From the NCBI GenBank assembly GCA_900556845.1, contig USQO01000062.1, positions 1 through 12,923 of the forward strand: DNA of 12,923 nt, in the 5' to 3' direction. The position numbers were made by a program, and so were the translations under genes. The DNA is from an uncultured Bacteroides sp. Its GTDB lineage: Bacteria; Bacteroidota; Bacteroidia; Bacteroidales; Bacteroidaceae. Under the pieces are notes generated by a model. It was not told where the DNA came from, searched no databases, and was given only the letters and a program-made list of their open reading frames with translations. Within the stretch, counting starts at the first letter, position 1. Each line of letters opens with the position of its first letter. This document shows, in pieces, positions 6,287 to 11,960 of the stretch.

Positions 6287-6353
6287 ATTTCGTTACAAGT
6301 TTTCTCTACTTTGATACAAAATCGTGGACTTTGATTGCTTATTGTGCTTTGAT
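6287..6353 (+). promoter_or_regulatory. P3: LytTR-type (AgrA) activated promoter for secreted protein 2
   Basis: ATTTCGTTA (6287-6295) is identical to the half-sites in P1 and P2. A diverged copy, ACTTTGATA (6308-6316, 6 of 9 matching), starts exactly 21 bp later. After 8 bp comes TGGACT (6325-6330), and after 17 bp TTTGAT (6348-6353). The transcribed strand is opposite to P1 and P2. Transcription would start near 6360 and give a leader of about 155 bases before the ATG at 6516. I see no convincing gene in that leader; one isolated ATTTCGTGT occurs at 6394-6402. Confidence 0.7.
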
Positions 6354-6515
6354 GCTATCAATAGTTAATCTAAGAATTAAGGTGGACGTAACAATTTCGT
6401 GTCTTTTGTTTTTACATGAAAGGGTGATTCCAATGCAGAGTTGAAGAAACGTATAAACAATATATTATATCAAGTAACGGTATGCGATAATCAGTAAACT
6501 TCAAGGAGAATAAAT

Positions 6516-7274
6516 ATGAAAGAGATGACTCGCAAAGAATTTCTTAAACTCACGGGTGCAAGTACCGCATTGTTGGCAATGTCCCATATTATCCCCACTT
6601 CGGCATATGCAGACACGTCGAAGATAGATGCTCCATCGGCAGGAATGTATATAAGTGAAGTGGTTGATTTAAGCGGCTTGTCGCCTGTCGAACAGGAAAA
6701 AATCCTTACCGAACGTAACATCCCATATGATTCGACAATTACATATGAAAAAATTGTTGTCGAAAGACCTGCAGCGCGAGATTCTTATAAGGGAGTTCCA
6801 TATCGTTTTCAGATAACGTACGGAAATAAACCTGTAAAAAATGAAAGGAGAAGTGTTGTGAGTCCTGCTGCAGCTGCGGTACTAGACAGAGGTGTTAATA
6901 TTCTGATTGGATTAACAAAACCCTATATTTGGATTCCATTTACAGCTTCTGGGCTAACTCCCTCTCAGATTTTCATTTACAGTGATCCCAGTCAATACGC
7001 ATCAACAAATATTTATACACATCTGAAAATTAGACAATGTGAATTTTATAAGGATTACTCATGGCAGCCAAATGCTTTTTTGGAAAGAGCAACCATTGAG
7101 GATACGACTGTAACTTATGCACTGGTAAATCCTAAAACAAAAAGATTTACCTCACAAACTGCAAAGAAGACAGAATATAGAAAAGCTACTCACTATGACA
7201 ACGATAGCTATATCTTGGAAAAAGCCTACTATTGCTTTGAGCATAATCTTCCGTCTTATAAGGAAAATGCTTGA
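6516..7274 (+). CDS. Secreted protein 2, predicted Agr-regulated effector of unknown function
   Basis: This is a 252-residue precursor starting at ATG 6516 with AAGGAG at 6503-6508. The N-terminus TRKEFLKLTGASTALLAMSH, ending in an SAYA cleavage site, resembles a twin-arginine (Tat) signal, with Arg-Lys instead of Arg-Arg. It may instead use the general Sec route. The mature part (about 220 residues) has no obvious membrane segment. It contains a stretch VVSPAAAAVLDRGVNILIG (moderately hydrophobic), several Tyr-rich strands (IYTHLKIRQCEFYKDYSW) and a basic C-terminal region. I do not recognise the family. The gene is followed after 14 bases by a small membrane protein and lies behind P3, so it is a second likely output of the Agr-type system, unrelated in sequence to secreted protein 1 as far as I can see. 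Confidence 0.8.
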   Translation: MKEMTRKEFLKLTGASTALLAMSHIIPTSAYADTSKIDAPSAGMYISEVVDLSGLSPVEQEKILTERNIPYDSTITYEKIVVERPAARDSYKGVPYRFQITYGNKPVKNERRSVVSPAAAAVLDRGVNILIGLTKPYIWIPFTASGLTPSQIFIYSDPSQYASTNIYTHLKIRQCEFYKDYSWQPNAFLERATIEDTTVTYALVNPKTKRFTSQTAKKTEYRKATHYDNDSYILEKAYYCFEHNLPSYKENA

Positions 7275-7288
7275 AAGAAGAATAAAAA

Positions 7289-7516
7289 ATGAAATTCCAA
7301 ACAAAACTCACATTATGCAAAGCTGTATTCATCTTCATAGCAATAGTCGTATGCGCACTATGGGCATTTGAGTTTCGTATAGCAGCTGTTGTTGTACTTT
7401 TGATAGACTATATTTTTGATTTTATAACACGTCGTTGTCCTTTTTGTGGGAAGCACTTTTCAATTGTACTAACAGTGAAAGATCGTTGTCCATTTTGCGG
7501 AAAATTATTCGAGTAA
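7289..7516 (+). CDS. Small membrane protein with C-terminal zinc ribbon
   Basis: This 75-residue protein starts with two hydrophobic segments (about residues 10-25 and 29-46). It ends in a short cytoplasmic-type domain holding two CPFCGK motifs separated by 16 residues (C-x2-C ... C-x2-C), a classic four-Cys zinc ribbon. It begins 14 bases after the stop of secreted protein 2 and so probably lies in the same P3 transcript. A GAAAGAAG sequence in the gap is a weak ribosome site. Such proteins often serve as membrane-anchored accessory or immunity factors, but nothing in the sequence shows this here. Confidence 0.75.
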   Translation: MKFQTKLTLCKAVFIFIAIVVCALWAFEFRIAAVVVLLIDYIFDFITRRCPFCGKHFSIVLTVKDRCPFCGKLFE

Positions 7517-7523
7517 ATATTTT

Positions 7524-7631
7524 ATGGAAGCAGTGGGTATTCCATGCAGAAATAAATGTGTGTGCTATAAAATGTCAGCCAATTATAGGAAGAGACCTAT
7601 ATTCTCTGTAATGGACAATGGTCAATTATGA
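7524..7631 (+). CDS. Possible 35-codon Cys-rich ORF
   Basis: A short frame begins MEAVGIPCRNKCVCYKMSAN and ends at TGA (7629-7631). The clustered cysteines (CRNKCVC) are unusual for chance translation. However, there is no ribosome site before the ATG and the length gives no statistical support. It may be a remnant of a larger gene or not coding at all. Confidence 0.2.
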   Translation: MEAVGIPCRNKCVCYKMSANYRKRPIFSVMDNGQL

Positions 7632-7672
7632 AAACTATTGCAAAATGAAAATACGATAGCAATCGTACAAAA

Positions 7673-7732
7673 ACAGAAATCCGGAAACTTTTTTGAGTTA
7701 TTATGGTTCAAAAAAGTTTCCGGATTTTCTGT
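7673..7732. terminator. Long near-perfect hairpin, bidirectional terminator
   Basis: The arms at 7673-7696 and 7708-7732 are 24 bp of reverse complement interrupted only by one extra T in the right arm, around an 11-base loop. Both arms have A/T runs at the loop-proximal side and oligo-A/T next to the stem. It closes the A+T-rich cassette on the right and separates the P3 operon from the DUF6061 remnant. The length and symmetry would also suit a miniature inverted-repeat insertion, but no target duplication is visible. Confidence 0.65.
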
Positions 7733-7787
7733 AATGCTTTTTGAAGAGCCATTCTGTAACAGCCAATCACATTTCTATGAAAAAAGG

Positions 7788-8070
7788 TCAATCTTCTAGT
7801 CTACCGTGATCGCAACCAAGTGAAAGATAATGTTCGATTTCCCCACTCAGCACAAGCTGGGTATATTCCAAGGGCTTGTTATATAAGTAGCCAGTCCAGT
7901 TCTGCTCGCTGTGCCGGGGTGTTGCCATATTCGTCCTCAATGACGATGCAGTCGATGGAAAGAATGGTTCCATCCTCGAATCGGGCTTCCACTCGGTTGA
8001 TGTCCATGTTGTAGCGGCAGGAAAGCACTTTTTGAGAGCGATTATAGTCAAAATTCTGATTTCGTTTCAT
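7788..8070 (-). pseudogene. DUF6061-like protein, frameshifted
   Basis: From ATG 8070, with AAAGGAG (8079-8085) upstream, the frame reads MKRNQNFDYNRSQKVLSCRY...VEARFEDGTILSIDC...RAELDWLL and stops at TAA (7879-7881). The family continuation LYNKPLEYTQLVLSGEIEHYL follows directly in the neighbouring frame and ends at TGA 7788-7790. Removing one base in CTACTTATATAAC (about 7880-7890) gives a 93-residue protein of the expected length. I recognise this as the DUF6061 type, small cytoplasmic proteins common on Firmicute mobile elements; function unknown. A sequencing error of one base would have the same appearance. Confidence 0.7.
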
Positions 8071-8195
8071 TTGAATGGCTCCTTTAATGATTTGATTGTT
8101 GATTTTTTGACGAAATGAGATTCATTTTTGCTTGAGCCGCCCAACCACACTACGATGTAGCTTTGTTCAGCTCTTGCGGTTGCATGATTGATACC

Positions 8196-8253
8196 AGCAC
8201 AGCACTGGGATTCACCGTACAGAGCGAGTGAATCCCTGATGCTGTGCTTTTTT
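8196..8253 (+). terminator. Strong hairpin with T-run in front of the SARP-like gene
   Basis: AGCACAGCA (8196-8204) pairs with TGCTGTGCT (8240-8248), and GGGATTCAC (8207-8215) pairs with GTGAATCCC (8228-8236). TTTTTT (8248-8253) follows. No plus-strand gene is visible between the 7673-7732 terminator and this one. It therefore either ends a short untranslated transcript or acts as an attenuator in the leader of the regulator gene that starts 22 bases later. Confidence 0.75.
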
Positions 8254-8275
8254 ATTTGACACGAGGTGAAATTTT

Positions 8276-9595
8276 ATGCGTCAGCCTGATCATGAGTACG
8301 AAGAACGGAGCTTTGGAGATATTCAACGTGCAATTGATTTTGAGAACAGTATGAATGACCTTGAATCGCAATTGTATTACCAGCATCTTTCCCCGAAAGA
8401 AGTTGCCCAGCAGGTGCTGAAAGCCACTTGCCAATTCTACGATGCTGACTGGTGCGGTTTAATTCAGGTCGATCTTGATTTGAATTTGTGGACACCATTC
8501 TGGTGGTTCAACGCTGGCGCAACAGACAAGACGATGCTTTTAACCGAAGAATATGAATCCGCTGAATTTCTTGATCGGTGGGTACAAACTGTCCGCAAGG
8601 GAATTCCAATGGTCGTCCCGGACGCCGAAGCAACAAAAGAAGCCTATCCTGCGGAGTATAACCTGTACCAGCGGCTTGGCATCCGGTCTGTTATTGCCGT
8701 TTCCTTGGAGCCGCGCCCAGTCGCTCTGCTTGCCGTCCGGAATCCTAAGCGGTATATTCAGCAGACCAGTATGCTGCGGATTCTGGCCTATGTGCTGCTT
8801 GCGTCGTACAACGAACAGAAGATGCTGAACCGGCTCCAGATGGCGTATATTCCCACTTCGATTCAAAGCAGCAAGGACATCTATGTCAGTCTGTTTGGCG
8901 AACTGAGCATCAGTACGTCCAAAGGCGTTCTGAAAGAAGCTGACTTTAGCTCTCCAAGCATCAACCGACTGATTTCTTACCTGCTGATTTCCCGTAAAAA
9001 TGCCATTTCTCCGCAGGAAATCACCCAAACGCTCTGGCCGGATGATTCAGACAATCCAGCCAAGAACGTCAAAGGGCTGGTTTACCGTTTACGCCAGAAG
9101 TTCAGTATTATTTCGGATGAACCATTGGTTTTATCCTCCGCATCCGGATATCAGCTCAACCCGGAGCTTCACATTATGACAGATTATCAGCGTTTTGATG
9201 AACTTGTATCTTCCGCTGTCAGAGCGTCCTCCGTAATCAACAAAGTGGACATTCTCAAAAATGCTCTTGACCTCTATCATGGGAAGGTCTTGTCCTCCGC
9301 AGATGGGGAGCATTGGCTCATTCAGTTTTCCACAAAATACCATCTTTCCTATATGGGTGCTGTCAGTGAACTGCTGAAGCAGCTGGATTCGCTGCATTCT
9401 TATGACTTGCTCAATCAGTACGCCATGAAGTCTCTGACCATCGCTCCGGATAATCCGAAAGCATACTGCTGGCTGATCCGCTCCCTGAAAGCACAGGGAA
9501 TGAATGAACTTGCAACCAACGAGCTGGCCGCAGCAAAGGAACATCTGACCACGGAAGAATACGAGGAAATCCTTGCATTTGGAGCCAATTGGTAA
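8276..9595 (+). CDS. SARP-like transcription regulator (GAF, winged helix, BTAD)
   Basis: This is a 439-residue protein. Residues about 35-190 look like a GAF-type sensing domain (VLKATCQFYDADWCGLIQVDL..., IRSVIAVSLEPRPVALLAVRNPKR). Residues about 205-305 form an OmpR/PhoB-type winged helix (YVSLFGELSISTSKGVL..., ISPQEITQTLWPDDSDNPAKNVKGLVYRLRQKF..., ASGYQLN). Residues about 310-435 form a bacterial transcriptional activation domain made of TPR-like helices (DYQRFDELV..., ALDLYHGKVL, ...YAMKSLTIAPDNPKAYCWLIRSLKAQGMNELA). That order is the SARP plan with an added sensor. The ATG has GAGGTG seven bases upstream. Its coding sequence is G+C-richer than the Agr cassette. Heptamer repeats of the kind SARPs bind begin 12 bases after its stop. 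Confidence 0.85.
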   Translation: MRQPDHEYEERSFGDIQRAIDFENSMNDLESQLYYQHLSPKEVAQQVLKATCQFYDADWCGLIQVDLDLNLWTPFWWFNAGATDKTMLLTEEYESAEFLDRWVQTVRKGIPMVVPDAEATKEAYPAEYNLYQRLGIRSVIAVSLEPRPVALLAVRNPKRYIQQTSMLRILAYVLLASYNEQKMLNRLQMAYIPTSIQSSKDIYVSLFGELSISTSKGVLKEADFSSPSINRLISYLLISRKNAISPQEITQTLWPDDSDNPAKNVKGLVYRLRQKFSIISDEPLVLSSASGYQLNPELHIMTDYQRFDELVSSAVRASSVINKVDILKNALDLYHGKVLSSADGEHWLIQFSTKYHLSYMGAVSELLKQLDSLHSYDLLNQYAMKSLTIAPDNPKAYCWLIRSLKAQGMNELATNELAAAKEHLTTEEYEEILAFGANW

Positions 9596-9606
9596 GAATG
9601 ATTCCT

Positions 9607-9720
9607 ATAACACTTTCGCAACACCTTCATGTGACTTTCATAACACCTAAAATTTTTCAGAAAGGGGCAAAAATGGCTCCATAACACTTTCATAACACCG
9701 CCAGATGACTTTCATAACAC
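9607..9720 (+). repeat. Two clusters of ATAACAC heptamers at 11-bp intervals (candidate SARP sites)
   Basis: Cluster 1 has ATAACAC at 9607, GCAACAC at 9618, a degenerate ATGTGAC at 9629 and ATAACAC at 9640. Cluster 2 has ATAACAC at 9681, 9692 and 9714, and a degenerate AGATGAC at 9703. Every step is 11 bp (7-bp unit plus 4 bp). The two 41-bp blocks differ at only about 6 positions and are 74 bp apart. Published SARP operators consist of heptamer direct repeats at 11-bp spacing close to -10. TATGCT at 9731-9736 lies 10 bp after the last heptamer and could be that -10. Confidence 0.75.
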
Positions 9721-9790
9721 CGTCGTGTGATATGCTTACAGGGCACGAATCGATGCCCTGTAAGCTGATCGCACGGCGGTTTTCTTTTTT
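9720..9790 (+). terminator. Extended hairpin terminator after the SARP-like gene
   Basis: The inner stem GCTTACAGGGCA (9734-9745) pairs with TGCCCTGTAAGC (9754-9765) around an 8-base loop. The outer stem 9720-9731 pairs with 9768-9779 (12 pairs, two G-T). TTTTCTTTTTT (9780-9790) follows directly. It overlaps the end of heptamer cluster 2 and the possible -10 at 9731-9736. Confidence 0.85.
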
Positions 9791-9792
9791 AT

Positions 9793-9923
9793 AGGCTTCG
9801 ATGCGTCGGAACAAAAACATATCGAAGCCTGAGATGCATTAAAGGCCGAGGATACTTATACCGCTTTCCATTCTCGGATGGAAAACAGTGTCGGTACCCT
9901 TTTCTTTAGTGCATCTCTTTTTT
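9793..9923 (+). promoter_or_regulatory. Two further hairpins in the leader region, the second terminator-like
   Basis: AGGCTTCGAT (9793-9802) pairs with ATCGAAGCCT (9821-9830). Immediately afterwards GAGATGCATTAAA (9831-9843) pairs with TTTAGTGCATCTC (9905-9917, one T-G pair) and is followed by TTTTTT (9918-9923). Inside the second structure, TTTCCA (9865-9870) pairs with TGGAAA (9878-9883). I see no gene here. The structures look like an attenuating leader or a small RNA upstream of the sigma-like gene. Confidence 0.6.
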
Positions 9924-9958
9924 GTTGCCAAGAAAAGCCCGCAAGCTGTCACACAGTA

Positions 9959-10010
9959 AAGTGTCCTCAACCTCCGCATCCGGCGGAAAGGACACTTCAT
10001 GTTTCTTTTT
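9959..10010 (+). terminator. Third terminator-like hairpin in the leader
   Basis: AAGTGTCC (9959-9966) pairs with GGACACTT (9990-9997), and an inner CCGC/GCGG stem lies inside. A T-rich tract (GTTTCTTTTT) follows a few bases later. It lies about 90 bases before the start codon of the sigma-like gene. Confidence 0.6.
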
Positions 10011-10055
10011 GCCTTCTTTTCGTGGCTGGAGCTGGCCGCAAAGTATCCCTAGAAT

Positions 10056-10097
10056 CTCCAAATTTTCGACTTTTACGCTTTATCGAAAATTTGGAGG
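10056..10097 (+). promoter_or_regulatory. Perfect 14-bp hairpin covering the Shine-Dalgarno of the sigma-like gene
   Basis: The arm at 10056-10069 (CTCCAAATTTTCGA) is the exact reverse complement of 10083-10096, with a 13-base loop. The right arm ends in GGAG, and GGAGG (10093-10097) is the ribosome site for the ATG at 10103. Folding would hide the ribosome site, so translation may depend on opening of the stem by a protein, a small RNA, temperature or coupling. There is no T-run after the stem, so it is not a terminator. Confidence 0.8.
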
Positions 10098-10102
10098 TTT
10101 AC

Positions 10103-10582
10103 ATGAAATTCAATAATGGCTCAGAGCGTGTACGTCTGGAAAACAGGTGGAAGAAACTGCGTATCCAGTACCGGGAAGCAGGAATGTCCGAAGATGCAAT
10201 CCAGGCAATGTACCAGTTCGATTTGGATGTTCTCAATAGTGAACGTGCCTATGTTGATAATACTCAGCCGATTTTTGTGACCGAGGATGATGAGGATTCC
10301 GTGGATTTCAAGCGGTACGAAAAGGCTATTACGGTCACTGACGTATATCACGAAACAAAAAAACGTTTTGCATGGGTCGGAGAAATCAAAAATGAGCATC
10401 TGCTTGCAGCACTTGAAAAATTGAATGCAAAGGATTTGGAGCTGCTGACGCTTTTTGCCTATGAGGGATACACTGTTACTGAAATTTCTAAAGTTTTGCA
10501 CTGTTCTCAGCCGACAATTAGCATCAAAATCAAACGAATCACTAAATTTTTGAAAAACTTTGAATTTGATGCTATGGATTGA
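10103..10582 (+). CDS. Sigma-70 region 4-like regulator
   Basis: This 159-residue protein starts at ATG 10103 behind GGAGG (10093-10097). A longer frame back to 9878 crosses terminator-like structures and has no ribosome site. The N-terminal half is charged and helical (ERVRLENRWKKLRIQYREAG...). The C-terminal part (about 108-155: LEKLNAKDLELLTLFAYEGYTVTEISKVLHCSQPTISIKIKRITKFLK) is a clear sigma region 4-type helix-turn-helix. Region 2 is missing, so it is not a complete sigma factor. Similar small proteins occur in Firmicute conjugative elements, where they are thought to control transfer genes. Position after a SARP-like activator and a hairpin-rich leader suggests a regulatory cascade. 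Confidence 0.75.
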   Translation: MKFNNGSERVRLENRWKKLRIQYREAGMSEDAIQAMYQFDLDVLNSERAYVDNTQPIFVTEDDEDSVDFKRYEKAITVTDVYHETKKRFAWVGEIKNEHLLAALEKLNAKDLELLTLFAYEGYTVTEISKVLHCSQPTISIKIKRITKFLKNFEFDAMD

Positions 10583-10602
10583 GCCTTCTCGATGGCTAGT
10601 AA

Positions 10603-10885
10603 GTGAGGGGACAATTTCCCGGACGGCTACCGCCGCCGGTGATATGTCCACACTCACGGACCTTGAAAATTGAACAGTTCAGTCATCTGGTACTCAGAAC
10701 AATGATACTTCCGTAATTCGCGGCCCGGTCAGAAAGCAGACGGGGTGGCTGAGATGCCAATGGAGCGGTACAAGCCCGCCGCCAGATGATTCCCCACTCT
10801 CAGGGAGCCGAGGGCGAATATGAGAGACCTAAACATATTTTATCAGGAGCAGTCGGATGCTGTTTTTGGTCTTCGGCTGCTTCTG
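10603..10885 (+). ncRNA. Candidate structured leader or non-coding RNA
   Basis: This stretch has no gene but many stems. GTGAG (10603-10607) pairs with CTCAC (10653-10657) and GGACA (10609-10613) with TGTCC (10645-10649), enclosing CCGG-a-CGGC/GCCG-CCGG (10619-10639). TCATCTGG (10683-10690) pairs with CCAGATGA (10782-10789), closing a domain of about 107 bases. CTCTCA pairs with TGAGAG (about 10797-10826). CAGGAGCAGTCG (10844-10855) pairs with CGGCTGCTTCTG (10874-10885) with two G-T pairs. I do not recognise a known RNA family. It could be an independent RNA or the leader of the small Cys-rich gene at 10937. Confidence 0.45.
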
Positions 10886-10936
10886 TTCTTTACATAACTA
10901 CCCACTCATTTTTAATCACACATAGGAGGTAAACCT

Positions 10937-11164
10937 ATGGATGAACTGAATCCTACCATCAAAGAGCGTCAGATCTACCATGAGATGAAGCTGACTCCTG
11001 CGATGGTCAAGTCCATCCGTACCCTCTGCGGTGTCTGCCTCCGGCACTACGTTGAAACCAAGGCGTTCAAGATCGCCATTGTGCCGAATAAGGACAGATG
11101 CATGGAAACCTGCACGGTCTGCCAGACCCGGCGTGGCTACGACTACGTTGTCATGCCGCGCTGA
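10937..11164 (+). CDS. Small Cys-rich protein, putative zinc-binding, function unknown
   Basis: This is a 75-residue protein with a strong ribosome site (AGGAGG just before 10930). It carries two Cys pairs: CGVC (about residues 31-34) and CxxxCTVC (55-62), followed by QTRRGYDYVV. The spacing suits a small zinc-binding fold of four to five Cys. It is basic, has no signal peptide or membrane segment, and is probably cytoplasmic. A perfect terminator follows 70 bases after the stop, so it may form a single-gene unit behind the structured region at 10603-10885. Confidence 0.75.
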   Translation: MDELNPTIKERQIYHEMKLTPAMVKSIRTLCGVCLRHYVETKAFKIAIVPNKDRCMETCTVCQTRRGYDYVVMPR

Positions 11165-11232
11165 ATCCGGTTTTCATTCACCCGCAGGGATGCGATAGAA
11201 TCCCTAAAATCAATTACCACCATGAATTGAGC

Positions 11233-11265
11233 AAAGCCCGCTGCCGAAAACGCAGCGGGCTTTTG
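11233..11265 (+). terminator. Intrinsic terminator after the Cys-rich gene
   Basis: GCCCGCTGC (11236-11244) pairs with GCAGCGGGC (11252-11260) around a 7-base loop. An A-run precedes the stem and TTTT follows it. Confidence 0.9.
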
Positions 11266-11288
11266 CATATCAGAATGGAGGTTCGCAC

Positions 11289-11960
11289 TTGGAATCGAAT
11301 TGGAAGTTCCAACGCGGAGACATCTATTTTGTAAAACTGGAGGCAGGCGTTGGCTCCGAACAAAACGGTGCCCGTCCAGCAGTCATTCTTCAAAATGATG
11401 TCGGCAACATCTACTCTCCGACTTTGATTGTCGCGGCTTTGACAAGTAAGACAGATAAGAAAGTAACGCAGGCAACCCATTGTCAGGTAGAAGAAGATGG
11501 CCTGAAACCGTCCATTGTTCAGGCAGAACAGATTTTCACCATTGATAAAAGCCGTGTCCTGAAGTTTGTCGGACACCTTTCCCCGGAGAATATGCGCCGG
11601 GTCGATGATGCTGTGAAGATCAGTCTTGCTCTGAATCCGATGGGCAGCATTCAAAAACTCAAACCGATCATCCGCTCTCAGGCGGCTTACGCGCCTCCTG
11701 AAGTGGTGGATGGAAAGCCACCCATCTATCCCTACACACCCATCAAATCATCCTTTGAGGACGCTGGGAGTGTGGAGGAGATGATGATGTACACCGAACT
11801 GCAATCCGCTGTTCATGCCATGATTCAGCGGCTCGAATACAGCTTTACCTTTAATCCCACCTTGCTCACCATCCCGAAGCGTAAGCAGCAGGTCGCTGAG
11901 ATTCTGGAAGAAGCTGAAAAATACATCTGGCGAATCAAGGAGGAAATGAGATGCGCCTGA
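11289..11960 (+). CDS. MazF/PemK-like toxin with a C-terminal extension
   Basis: The TTG start at 11289 has GGAGG (11277-11281) seven bases upstream. Residues about 7-115 match the MazF/PemK fold: FQRGDIYFVKLEAGVGSEQNGARPAVILQND (the RGD and GSEQ.G.RP signatures), then TLIVAALTSK with the conserved Thr/Ser, and IVQAEQIFTIDKSRV. Such proteins are usually ribosome-independent mRNA interferases of about 110-120 residues. This one has about 108 additional residues, with a Pro-rich linker (YAPPEVVDGKPPIYPYTP) and a helical C-terminus. No MazE-like antitoxin gene lies upstream: the preceding gene is separate and ends in a terminator. The last 10 bases overlap the next gene. It may be a regulatory or domesticated MazF-like protein rather than a classic toxin. 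Confidence 0.82.
   Translation: MESNWKFQRGDIYFVKLEAGVGSEQNGARPAVILQNDVGNIYSPTLIVAALTSKTDKKVTQATHCQVEEDGLKPSIVQAEQIFTIDKSRVLKFVGHLSPENMRRVDDAVKISLALNPMGSIQKLKPIIRSQAAYAPPEVVDGKPPIYPYTPIKSSFEDAGSVEEMMMYTELQSAVHAMIQRLEYSFTFNPTLLTIPKRKQQVAEILEEAEKYIWRIKEEMRCA

Noticed and set aside
6394..6402. Isolated ATTTCGTGT in the leader of secreted protein 2, similar to the LytTR half-site
   Set aside because: No partner half-site lies 21 bp away on either side.
6199..6444. An 81-codon open frame on the plus strand after the XRE gene
   Set aside because: It runs through the hairpin 6231-6266 and the P3 binding sites and has no ribosome site or family resemblance.
8108..8116. ATTTCGTCA on the minus strand upstream of the DUF6061 remnant
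   Set aside because: No second half-site at 21 bp and no promoter with the P1-P3 spacing.
9607..9720. CRISPR array or plasmid iterons
   Set aside because: The units are heptamers at 11-bp phase in two near-identical 41-bp blocks, without unique spacers, cas genes or a replication initiator nearby. SARP operators explain the pattern better.
9878..10102. N-terminal extension of the sigma-like gene back to ATG 9878
   Set aside because: It would cross a terminator with T6 and another hairpin, has no ribosome site, and its residues look like random translation. ATG 10103 has GGAGG at the right distance.
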